A stretch of DNA of 64,000 nt from Porites lobata. Its lineage: Eukaryota > Cnidaria > Anthozoa > Scleractinia > Poritidae. The stretch lies in the NCBI GenBank assembly GCA_942486035.1, contig CALNXK010000016.1, positions 3,683,501 to 3,747,500 of the forward strand, given 5' to 3'. This document shows positions 11,090 to 23,300 of this stretch, in pieces. The number at the start of each line of letters is the position of its first letter. The first letter of the stretch is position 1. The notes below the pieces were generated by a model. That model saw only the letters and a program-made list of their open reading frames with translations. It ran no database searches and was not told the origin of the DNA. Both the position numbers and the translations under genes were made by a program.

Positions 11090-13364
11090 GTACGTCTACT
11101 ATCTACTATCAGCAAGTGTTCATGTGACTCAAGCAAGGTCAAAAATGGTCAAACGTTTTGTACTTGATCCAAAACTTTCTATAGTGTTGTTAATGAAAAG
11201 GCGTTTTCCTCCTCTTTGGTTCCGCTCTCGCTTTGTTCTTGGTAACTAAAATAACGTGACGAGACACGCGCAGTGCGCTCACCCACGCGATTCAACCACC
11301 TTCTCGTTCTTCTGTTTTGAATGCGCGATAGAATGGGACGCAAGATCCCATTGCAAGTGATCTTGGTTACATTTTAGGTTGTAGTAAAGGATTCGCAGCC
11401 AAATATTGTACAAAAATACCTTGCATTTTGGTGGTTAAAAATGTACATCTCTACGCTTACTGGAAAGCATACATTTCTGGTCATTATCAGCTGCTGAAAT
11501 ATTTCTATGTGGGTCGATTATTGTTGAGCTTTGAACTTAAACTAAATTGAAACGTGCGACGTCCTGTTCAATAACCTATCGAAAAAATTTTGATCAGTAA
11601 AACTCTCTCGAGTTTATATTTAATTTTGTCGAGGCAAAAATTATCTATCACATCTGTTTTAGGCGGTCACTTAGGCAAACCAACTTTCGTAACTTCGATA
11701 ATGAATATTGAGAGTAGCACTTGAAAACTTAAAGGGGAATTACACCTTAGATTACAAACGTTGGTCTTATCCTACTAAGTGCTGTGTCTGTATTTTAATA
11801 TAAACGTTTTGCTCAGTATGTCTTATTTCAATCTTGTACGATTAAATTTCGCAAGGCGAATTAGCAAAACAGGTGTAACATAATTAACACTTGAATTCAC
11901 TTCAATATGTACCTTCACCTTGCCGGCCACCTCCCTTGCAGTTTGTATTGACACATAGCGTTAGAACAATACAAATCCAAATGCTTTTAGAGTTGTGATT
12001 TCCTCCCATTCTCTTCTTTCAACCCATTTCTGTTGCTGTATCCTTTACGAGAACAGTGTTGAATCACAATATAAGCGAGTGAGTAATCTTTCAGCGCGCA
12101 TGAGTGGATTTTAATTGACGTAGCACCGCCTGGCTGAGCGTAGTAAAAGCGATGAAGCGTAACAAGGTGTGTATTAGGGTACCACATTAGAGAATAAATG
12201 ATCAACCTGCAGTATAGTCGTACCTCCACTAACGGCCACCTTTTCTTTCCGTTACCACACCACACACACCTTACTGTTGGTTTCTGTGTTATTCATGGTT
12301 GAGTTATCTATTAAAATTTCATACGTTTATAATATCGTATGACATGTATACAACAATGATGTTGGTTGAGCTTACTGTAGCATGTGATTCGGGGAGTGCT
12401 CCAGGGATCATGAATAGATCGTTGAAGACCTTGGTCTTACTCCACGGGTTGTAATGCTGGACACCGTCGGGTTTTAAAACTCCCGTACCAAGGTGTTGTC
12501 TAAAGCTTTTAAAATGCTGTTCACACAGCTAATTTGCAATTTCAAGCTCAAAAATCTTGACATAATCAAGAACAGTTCATGAAGCTGTAACTAAAAACGC
12601 ACAGAGGACCTAAACTAGCGGTACTGCATCCCTCACGAACCCGCTTGTTTTACAATTTTTAACGCCTACGATATATGATGGTTTTTTGTCTTTAAATAGT
12701 CGGGAATCCCTCATTAGTCTTGCTGAACTGCATTATTCATAATATCCAATGTCATAAAGAATTCAACCAGTCATCGGTAAGCGCGCAAACTTGAAAGGTG
12801 CGGGTTAACTTGAAAAACGGCTTTTTCCGTTATAACCTATGATGAAAAGGTTTAGTATTCATTTTACGTGGTGGTTATGATGATTAACATAGGATGAGTT
12901 GGTTATCCTGTAGTTGATTCGTGTGTTATCCAAGACTAAAAGGTTCGTCGTTGCACAAGACGAACTCGTTGTATATTTCATGGTATTCTACTCGAAACAA
13001 TGTACAACAATTAGGCTAGGTTCACACTAGAGGAGATTGCTTTTTAGTATAAACGAATCCGAACATCCCAAGTGTAATTAATCCCAAAAAATCAATGAAT
13101 CGGTCTGAATCCGGAAGAATCTCCTTTAGTATAAACCGAAGTCTTTATACTATTTCCTTGTCGTGTAGTTTTCAAGGCGGAAACGAGGTTCCCACATTAA
13201 AAAAACTGAATAACAGACTAAAGATAGCGCAATAAATTGCCATTTTATTTACAAAAATAGATTAATTATCGCTTAATGTCAATATGAAAATCGAAGTGTA
13301 GTTATAATCTGCCTTTAGAGTAAAACGAATCACAATCAAAATGTCGGCTAAGTATAGTGCAACA
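11090..13364. other. Intergenic region between gene A start and the first tRNA-Lys
   Basis: No coding exon recognised. A single MITE terminus ('tagtcgtacctccactaacg') lies at 12215-12255. A TE-like inverted pair (gaggagattgctttttagtataaac / gaatctcctttagtataaac) lies at about 13020-13140. The 5' flank of gene A would hold its promoter, but I see no clear core element. Confidence 0.4.
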
Positions 13365-13437
13365 GCCCGGCTAGCTCAGTCGGTAGAGCATGAGACTCTT
13401 ATTCTCAGGGTCGTGGGTTCGAGCCCCACGTTGGGCG
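13365..13437 (+). tRNA. trnK-CUU: tRNA-Lys (anticodon CTT), copy 1
   Basis: A 73-nt cloverleaf with acceptor GCCCGGC/GTTGGGC, A box TAGCTCAGTCGG and B box GGTTCGAGCCC. The anticodon stem is TGAGA/TCTCA with loop CTCTTAT, so the anticodon is CTT (Lys). It differs from copies 3-5 by T instead of A at the last loop base (about position 38). A TTTTT Pol III terminator follows within about 10 nt. It lies downstream of the gene B stop. Confidence 0.92.
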
Positions 13438-14393
13438 TCTTCTCTTTTTATGTGCGCTTCAAGAAAAACAATTGCTTTATGTGCGCTTCAAGAAAAACGT
13501 GATCAAAAGCCGTTGAGACGACTCACAGTGTTCTTTTTTTTTTTTTTTTTGCCAAGAAATGCAAAAAAAAAGAGTAAAAATCAGCTAGAAAGTCTGTCTA
13601 CTCCGGAGCTGAGGTCTTGGTTACTACGACCATGTTGATGTTGAGTTGTTGAGACCTAAAATTGCGAAATGAAAGGCGTATCTGTTGGGAAAATATTATT
13701 GAGAATAAAAATATTTGGTTGTCAAGGAGAGTATTTACGAACAGGTCAAGAGAAGCTCATAAAAGGACGCCAAGTTATCATAGGAGCATGTTCAAGTTGA
13801 GGACAGCTAATTTTACCCATGCAGTGACTGCTTAACGAACATATTGTTCAAGTACCAAATGACTGTGACCTAAAAAAATAGGTAACGCCGTTAATTCTTT
13901 AAAGATAAAAGTTTCACCCCTGACTTCAAAAAGCAAACATAAATCCAACAAAACTGCATGCCCACTAGAAGCAATCATCGTTCTGCGTTACCGCATTCTT
14001 ACTGAATAGTGGGCTTTGGATGACTTTTCTCAGAAAGATGATTGAACCTCTAAAGAGTGCTTTTTACGGTAATGACTTGACTGTAACATCTGTAACACCG
14101 TGCAAAATACAATATTCAGATGTATGAGAGTACAAAAAGCTCAGCCTGGCTCCAAAGTGAATACATTGTTATTCCGGGAAACGATCTATTAAACACTCAA
14201 CCCAAAGTTAGACTCTCCCCCTACTGGAATTGTAAGGACAAGCATTGGGAAGGCAACTACTTTGGAACAGTCAAGACGATATAAAAGGTTGACCGAAACC
14301 AATAATAATAGTGTTCGTATTAGTTCCATAACGTCCAATATTAAATTTGTCCATTTTGCAACCTTTCTGATCATGAACCAACCATAACGTGAT

Positions 14394-17300
14394 TCAGCTT
14401 GCAGTCTCTAACCATCGCTTATGCTTCGATTTCAAATGCTTTGGTTTTTTCTTAGGATGTCTGAATCTGCTCTTCTTAACTTTTTTGTGGGTATCCTTCA
14501 ATTTTGGAGGTTTAAATCTCAACGGAAATTTACTTCGCTTTTTGTTGTCGTCGGTTTCGTTAGAATTGTTGGCATCAATGTTGTCATCATCACCATCGCT
14601 ATTTTCATCACTGGCGTCTTCTTTTGAACTGGCAAGTTTATCTTCGGTTTGTAAACTATCATCATCATCATCGTCATCATCATCATCTTTGTTATAGTTA
14701 ATTTTTTCTTTGCCTCTTAGCTTTGACTTCAACAACTTGGCTACAATTTCATTGTCGCTATTATCTTCGATACTCTCAACCCCTTCCTCACTATCCTTTG
14801 ACTTTTGGTTATCATCATCATCATCATCATCATCATCATCGTTATTGTTGGATTTTTCACGGGTGCTAAGCTTTGCACTACGCATCAATTTTCTTAAACG
14901 TGCGCCATCGTCGTCAGCATCGTCTTCATCTTCACTATCAGTATCTTTGTCATCACCGTTTAATTTTGAATCCACCAATTTGTTTAACTGATCTTCATCA
15001 TCGCTAGCATTTTCATCCTCGCTGACTTGCTCCCCGTCTTCATCGTCTTTGATAATGTGGTGACGAGCTAAATAAGAGGTGATAAATAAGAACGACTTTC
15101 TGACTAAAAGCTCATAAGATGATATTGTAACAAATTAAGAAAAAAGTGTAATAAATGTCTTTGAAGAAACAAACTTTTCGGGCATATAACCCTTCTTAGT
15201 GTTCAGGCTAACCACAAAGTCCTATAAAACAAATCCAAAGCAAATCTAATTACTTTTCATACAACAAGAGGCAGTCATAAACAGTGTTACCTCGCTCCCT
15301 TTTATCCAACGAAATAATGGAACTCATTAGCTGATTAAACATGAGACCCCTCTTTCTCCGCTGCTACTTTTTGTTATTGTTTTTTTAGCCTGAGAAAACA
15401 GCCGACAATTCTCGACTCCCCCACTGGTTTCCCGGCAAGAGACGTCTGAGACAAGAGCGCAGAAATTCCATAATGATGACGTGTTAGTACCCAGTTCTGG
15501 GTATTGCTTCCAGTTGGTCCTGCCGTGAAAGAAATTTGCTTCAACCCTATCAGAAGCACTACCCAAATCTGGTTAGCGATACGTCATCAGGGTGGAATTT
15601 TGCCCTCGTGTCTCAGACGTCATTTCGCGGGGAAACCTGTGGTGGCGTCGTTAAATGTCAGTTGTTTTTCAGGCTATGTTTGTTTGTTTTATAAAAATCA
15701 GAACTCATTCCTTAACTCGCCCAACCTAGGCGAAATATTCCACCGTTAGTGCGAAATTTCAAACATATAGATTTACTTGGTTTAATTCTTTTTGTCTACA
15801 ATTTGATGACTGGATGCGCTAAAAAGAGCAGAGAAAATTTCCCAGACTTTCAATCCGCATTTTAATTTAACGCTGAGTTAGCGCTAATCGGCCATCGAAC
15901 AACTGGATCCTGCTGTGCGTGTTATAAGACCACTGTCATCCTAACTCAGACAACCAAATACCTTTACTAACCTCTGCAGCCTTTTGTCTTCTGGTTATAG
16001 GCATTGACGAACATTGATTTACAAGTATGGTCCACGAGACAACGTGCTGTGGGATCCGAAGTGCAAGTGGCCCCACTACAAGGGTCATAACCACAGATGT
16101 ACCTGGCTGGGACCTTGAATACACCTGTGCAGAAAAACAGAATAGCCTACCTGTGAGTTTACTCCATTTTGTGTGGCGAATAGTGGGATCAGGATAAGAT
16201 TCTGAGAAACTGCCTATGCACCTCTCCCCTTACCCAACATTTTGTCATAAATTAGAAGTTAGTGTTAACGTTGTATTAGGGGAGGGGAAGGTTAGGTAGG
16301 TTATTTATATATACCTTTGATTTCTTTTAGTTAAAACATTCAAAATTATGCAGTTTTGTGCTGGTTGGTACAAAGTAAAGTGATGCACCTTCCTCAAATA
16401 CGTCCGGCTAGCTTATTCAATAGAGCATGGGACTCTTAAGCCTAACGGTAAGCGTCTAACCTTTTCTTTTTTTGCTAGTAAGTTATCGAATGGGCTGAAA
16501 AGAGCTTTTGCAAATGATTTTCATCTTAAGGGCCTATTTACATGGAGGTGGGGACCCCAAGCCCGCTTAGGGTGGGGTCCCGCCTGTCCAACCTTTTCAT
16601 TTTTGATCACGTTTACATGATAGGTGGGGTGACCCGTCAAGGCGGGTAGCCCGGTCTAAGTTATCGAATGGGCTGAAAAGAGCTTTCAAATTCTCGCAAA
16701 ATTCACTTTTGCGGTGTCTTTGCATTATGATTAAAATGATTTTCATCTTAAAGAGCAACAAGTATGTTTGTTGTTTCTGTATGGGTCATTTTTTACCTCA
16801 CCTAAGCGCGCCCCCAAAAACAGAAGATATAAAGATATAACAGAGATCTAGTGGATCATTTTCTCCTGAAGTGATCGCCTTCCGCCCGGCTAGCTCAGTC
16901 GGTAGAGCATGAGACTCTTAATCTCAGGGTCGTGGGTTCGAGCCCCACGTTAGGCGTCCATCTTTTTCCTTAGGCCACTACTTTATTTTTTGCAAGTACA
17001 TAAAGGAATGTGCTGAATAACTTACGGAAATGATATTTTGATCCTTCTTTTATGGTTGCCTTTTTGTGCATGCTTTCTTTCGAAGAAACTGTAGTCCAGT
17101 TAATTATTTGAGATTGAAAATATCTTATAATTCTGCCGCAACTTGCCAGCACAACAGCGCCCGGCTAGCTCAGTCGGTAGAGCATGAGACTCTTAATCTC
17201 AGGGTCGTGGGTTCGAGCCCCACGTTGGGCGTCATTTTAATACCGTTCTACCGGTTTTTCTTTATTTGCGCCCCTTTTGTCGCCGGTCATATCATTTTAG

Positions 17301-20300
17301 AACGCGTTTATATCATGAATTTCCAGTGTTAAAAGCGAAATGTTTTTCTCCCAAGATTCAGATGAATTTTTGCGTGAGTGCGAGCCTTTTTGCCTGAGGT
17401 GATCAGGCCTTCCCATTCCCCGCGACTACTGCCCTCTACCCAGCTACTCCGCGACAAACGTTTTGTTCTCCGTTCACCGCTTCACCGTGAAAGCCTTATT
17501 TCCAAGGTATCAGCTTTAGCTAAACAACCACGTCTTCACCAAATTGCGTTCCAAAAAAAATGTTCACCTAAGACGCCTTCAACCCTATCTCTGATTCTGC
17601 ATTATTATTTCTGCTACAAATAATCATACCTTTGCATTTCATAATCTTTCCAAAAGCATCAAGAAACACGGGATGGCACCTAGTGTTGACAACACATTTG
17701 GCGGCAGTACCTTGAAGACAGGTGGTATACTTGCAGGGATCAAAACGACAAACCGTTTGAGCATTTACGTTCAGGTAAAGATTATCGCCTGTTAGAAATA
17801 ATGGGAAATGCTTTCAGGGCTTGATAAACGGCGGTAAGAGTTGTTAGACAACAGTTCTTCTTGGGACAACCTTTTCCGTTATCCCATCTGGCGCACTAGG
17901 GCGCGAGAGCGCGGGTTTCCCCACTCCTCGCCTTACGCCTACCACGGATATGGCCCTCTGATTTACCTAACGAAATAGTGAACTTACGCAACAGGACGGA
18001 AGAGGAAAGAAGACGCCAAACTTTGTGTGACAAACGATACAATAATTTTGTTTGAGAGAACTTTTCGCCAAACTTCACTTTACTTTAAACAGATCTTTTT
18101 GTAAAAGACCAGAAAACATTGATGTTAGTGAAGATCACGACAAAACACGCAAGTAATAGCCTTGTCACGTTCGTCACGCGCATGCGATTTGCCGTCCTCT
18201 TCTTCCTGCCGTCCTGTTGCGTAAACTCACTAATATGATTACCGAGGCGATGTCGTAGACCCCGTACCTATTCTTCCGTCTAAACATCTCTTGTTCCTTA
18301 AAATTTAACCATAAACCGTCAAAAAAGGTTATTTTTTACCGTCAACCGTCAAAAAGGTTTTAAAAGGTATTTCAAATCTCATTACTTCAGCTGGTCTTTA
18401 AGGGATTCTGGCTCCTGAAGAGTCCCTAAACTGGAAAACCCAGCTCCCGTATTCTCGAAAACACTCTTTTTTAGACATTACAAGACCACACAACTTTCCC
18501 TTATCCGAAAATATTTCTTATCCGAAAATATTTCGAAATTTTGTGAGTGAAAGGCCAAGACTCAACCTTCAAAACACAACAGTTAGTATTAATTTATACA
18601 GAGGTTAACATTTACTTAAACTCTTGGTCAAACTTTCCACTTAATTCAGTAACGTCAACCGTCAAAAGCTCTAAAGTTTAACCGTCAACCGCCAAAGCCA
18701 TTGAGACCCTCAAAATTGATTTATCTTTAAACAAATTCTGTTAACTTATTGTTTAAGGAAATTAATACGGAGATCAGTCTGGGGAATTTGTATTTCGATA
18801 TTGGAGGGTTATAAGCGGACATCTCTCCTAACTGGACACTGTATTCACTGGGTAAGAAGGTCCAGTCGGTCGAACGATGTTCTTCTGCATTGCACTGCTG
18901 CAAAGTCCTGTTGGTTCTTATTAAAAGAAATTGCCTTCTCTTGCTAGACATTGCAATGAGCCGAAAACCAACTTGAACATGCTACATGTTGCACTTCTTA
19001 GGCCCAACCGAATCGAATGTTTTCCAGCCAAATTAATTGTTGAAGCACGGATAAATATAAAGCTCATTTACTATACCAACACGCACACTGTTTAACAAAT
19101 TGTTCTACATTAACAAATCCAAAGTAATATTTCCTCCTGTCAAGGTTGGCTTCTTTGAAATTCAAGACAATAGTCAATGAGCCGGCAGTGGGTAATTTTG
19201 CCGCTTTCAGTGGAATATTTGCCGCTTTATCAACAGTTAGGTTTAGTAATATTAAATGAAAGCTACACAAATTTGGGCCTGCTACTATGGTTATCCTGCC
19301 TTCTATTGAAAAAAATTTTGATTGGCATGGTAGTTTTTGTTTTACGCTTTTAAGCCAAAATAAACCTATCCCATTCAAATACGCATGTATATGTAGTGTT
19401 GTCGTGAAAAACATGTTTCACGGCCAGCAGCCCTTTTTCACCTTTCTCCTCCGTTTTGACCACCTTCTAAGCACGCTACTTTAAAAACTGAAATTGTTAC
19501 TTAAAACTCCATTAACTGTATCCTCCTTAACTGAGAGTGCTTGGCGAGATCATTATGAATATTTATAAAATCAGCGCCTTTCGTCACCTGAATCTTTTAC
19601 CAATTGTTTACTTTAAAGTTGAAAAGCCGTTTATGAATGTGCCCGGCTAGCTCAGTCGGTAGAGCATGAGACTCTTAATCTCAGGGTCGTGGGTTCGAGC
19701 CCCACGTTGGGCGCTTTACTTTTGCCAAAAAAGTTTACTTTTGTCGTGTACTATATTGCTTTTGACCCACTTAAGCACCCGATCTTGACATAAAGTGGCA
19801 AATGCAAAATTATTTTGAAATTTGGAAACTGCTTTCATTTCTGGTTCAAAGGGAGATCAGTTCATTTGTGATTTCAAGCGGCGCGCATGAAGCATAGTTA
19901 TTATCTCTTTCCTCTCCGCTCTCTTCCCTTCATTTTTACTTTTTCTTATCAGTTTTCAAACCTCATTGCCGTAGGATAAGTTTTCTGGAAGACATTGCCA
20001 AACCATAAGTGAGCACAAGGAAGGGACTAGATTTTCTGCGTTAGAATATGTCATTTGAATCACATTTTTATAGCCCCGCATTAGTTGTGTATCAAAGTCT
20101 TCTTTCAGCTTGAAAAGGTATTTATATTATGAAGTCCCTCACAAGCGGTTTAGGGATCTTGCTTCAACATATGGCCGGTTTAGAGTATCTGTGAAGTTAG
20201 TCCCTAATAGGTTTTTCGTTGTTTGAATCCCGGGATTCGGGATTTCAAAAATGGAGTGAATTTCGGGATCGAAGGTATACACGGGATGCCGCATCGAGAT

Positions 20301-23300
20301 TACTGGATTGAGGGAAAAGTTGGGTAGGGATGACTGGGCTAAAGAACCTTAATGGGAACCCACGATGATTTCTGAGCAACTTCGCCGTTAAAATTTAACC
20401 AAACATAGCTCACTCACCTGAACACTGTGGAACCTTTCTTTCTTCAGAATCAAAGAAAACCGGCCTACATTTAAAATCACTGACACACGTTGCGTACGGT
20501 AATAATATGCACTTTGCCACTGCACAGGGATTATATCCACATACTGTCTGAGGGTCTATATCAACTATAGAGTCTTGATCTGTAAAAAAATGGAAAAAGG
20601 TAAACCTTAAAAGCAAAACTACTGTGAGAGAGTATTGCGCAGGAGACGCCATGGGTGATATGTTCTCGTCTAGGTTATTTTTAGCATACACCTATCTTAC
20701 AATGTACGTCACCCCAATGTGACCACCTCAACATGTCAGTCACAAACTAAATCATTTATCGTGACATTCGAACTTACAAAAGGTTGTTTATTGAGTTAAG
20801 AACTTGCATATATAAGAAAAAAATCCAAGAGTAAAACCTGTCTCACTACGCAAAACATTCATCACTTTCAATTTTTTTTACCTGAGATCACTGAATGTGG
20901 CATGACTTTGAAATCAGACTCCTGTGCAATTACCCAAGGTCATTCCCCCACGTTTGAAAGAGAGAGTATCGAGTATTTGAGCTCCTGTTTTTGTATGTTG
21001 TAGTTAATTTTTTTATCTCAGGTAATTTTTGTTTTTCTTTTGTTTTTGGGTATAGTAATGTATGCTAATGAAATGGAAACAAAGCAGAAATAAAAATTAC
21101 CTGAGAGAAGAAAAAACACATTAGTTAATAAAAGAGTACAACGGGGACGGAAAGTATTAAGTTTTAGTCTAAGAGATATGGTTGTGAGGCATAGTTTTGG
21201 TGTGAGGTAACTTAAGGAAGCAGAAATCAGAGAAATGAATGAATTTAGTGTACAAAAGAAATCGATTCTCGAAAAAGCTAGGGCCGTACATAAGTTCTGT
21301 AAAGAGATCAGACCTTGATTAGACGATAATAGTTTTCATTTGAAAATACCGAAAGGTTAAAACGGATAGCCGCGGAAGGAGTCTTGCGTACCAAGAATTG
21401 GTGCATGATTTGACACGACAACACCAATTGCTGGTTTGTACGTGTGACGGCTGCCATGTTGGTGGTGAAGAAAAAACGCATTTCTCTCCTCTGGTAATCT
21501 CATGTAAATTCTTCGAGAAAAAATTCTATTGTGTTGACCATCAACATGGCCGCCTTCTCACATGGTTGCCAACCAAGGATACATGTGCAGAGTACAGTCT
21601 CACTGATCAGTACCTTGGCAGCGTCGGCCATAGCATGGTTTGGCCTGTTTGTGAGATCCCTTACAGGTCTGTCCACCGTTCGCCGGTTTCGGGTTGTTGC
21701 AATAGCGGCGTCGATGCTTCATTCCTTGTCCGCATTTCTGAGAACAATGGCTCCAGTGGGACCAAGATGAGAAACCTCCATTTACTGCAAGCGTCAAGAA
21801 ACGTAACTCACAAACTCTTTTACTAAATCCCGTTAAGGCATTTCTATATTTTTGTCTCACTTGGAATTGAAGTTGAATACAGGGAACGTGACTAAACTAG
21901 CCATTTATTTCACCACATACATTTACTCGACTTAGGATATGACTGATCTAAACAGTCTGAGGAACGTATTTCAAAGAAAGGTTTCCTTCAGTTTTTACGT
22001 TTTCTTTTCGTTCCTACGTGAGAGGTAGCGGCTCTGACCGCGTCTCTTACCCTTGCAACTACCTGTTGGGCGAATCTGCATGCACATTGGTTTCTTGGTT
22101 ATATAATTACTACAATTCAATCTCCTTTTCAGAGCATGTGCCTCCCTTGTTCCAGCGAGAACGGGTACAACCTCATCGTTTCAGCCCCAAGTCTAACACG
22201 TGCAAAATGGTAGACAAACAATGCATTGCTCTATAGCACTTGAGTCCGCGTCATTTCAACAGTACAGTCGACTCCCGATAACTCGAACCTTCAAGGGAAA
22301 TCGAAAAGGTTCGAGTTATCGGGAGCTCGAAGAAAATAGCCGGGAGTAAGGAAAAAAACAGTTTTTACTGCACATTTAATTGTAAAAATGTTGAGTGAAA
22401 ATTGAGAGATACTGTTAGATTATAAATCAGAACGTAAAGTAACAAAACGTTGCCTAAATAGAGCATGCATTTTACTTTTTGAGAAGTAAAGCTATTTCAC
22501 GTTAGATTTGTGGCAAACAACATCAGCCTCCACTATCGATCCACTAGTAGACTATATGCCTACAACACGTCAATGGGAAATTCAAAATTCAATGTTTTGG
22601 AGGCAGCGCACTCTTTTTTCCCGACTTTTTAAGGGCTCATAACATGGTTCGAGTTATCGAGGGTAAAATTATATAGAAATGATCTGAGGGGAAACAAAAA
22701 TTACTTCGAGTTAGCGGGAGTTTCGAGTTATCGAGGGTTCGAGTTACCGAGGGTAAAATTACCGTAAATGTATGACGGAAATCCAGGGGAAATCGATTTT
22801 GGTTCGAGTTAGCGCGAGGTTCGAGTTAGCGAGGGTTCGAGTTATCGGGAGTCAACTGTATTTCAAGAAATGGTTGGAATGGGTTCTATCAGTCAATACT
22901 TTTTTGAGGAGTTAGCTCTGTTTTCTTGCCAAATCCGGGTATACGTTATATTTCAGTACCCTTTTAATTATTGATACAAACTAAATCATCTCACTTTAGC
23001 TTGGACAGGAGAAAAACTAACAAACATTGCCTTTGATTCTTGTGTTATCTGTGCCTGGCCATCCCATTGTAGTACCGGTAGGCATTTTAACTCAATCTTT
23101 TGTTTGATGAGATGTACACATTACTTTGACAGCAACAACAGAAAAAGTACGCAAACCTGCACATTGCTTTATTTTACACAATTTTAGTTGAAATCTAGGT
23201 CCTTCGCAGTTTTTTCCACCATTCGCGGGCGCTGGGTTAGTACAATAGCGCTCACGTGATCTCAGGGCCGTTCGCCCACACGCATCAGGACAGGTAGACC

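Noticed and set aside
18410..18440. Second hammerhead-like 'CTGAAGAGTCCC' string
   Set aside because: The GAAA block does not follow a complementary stem II, so the core is incomplete.
18727..18951. 74-codon minus-strand ORF in a gene B intron
   Set aside because: It overlaps repeat-like sequence ('gcggacatctctcctaactg'), has no splice-phase fit to gene B and no domain.
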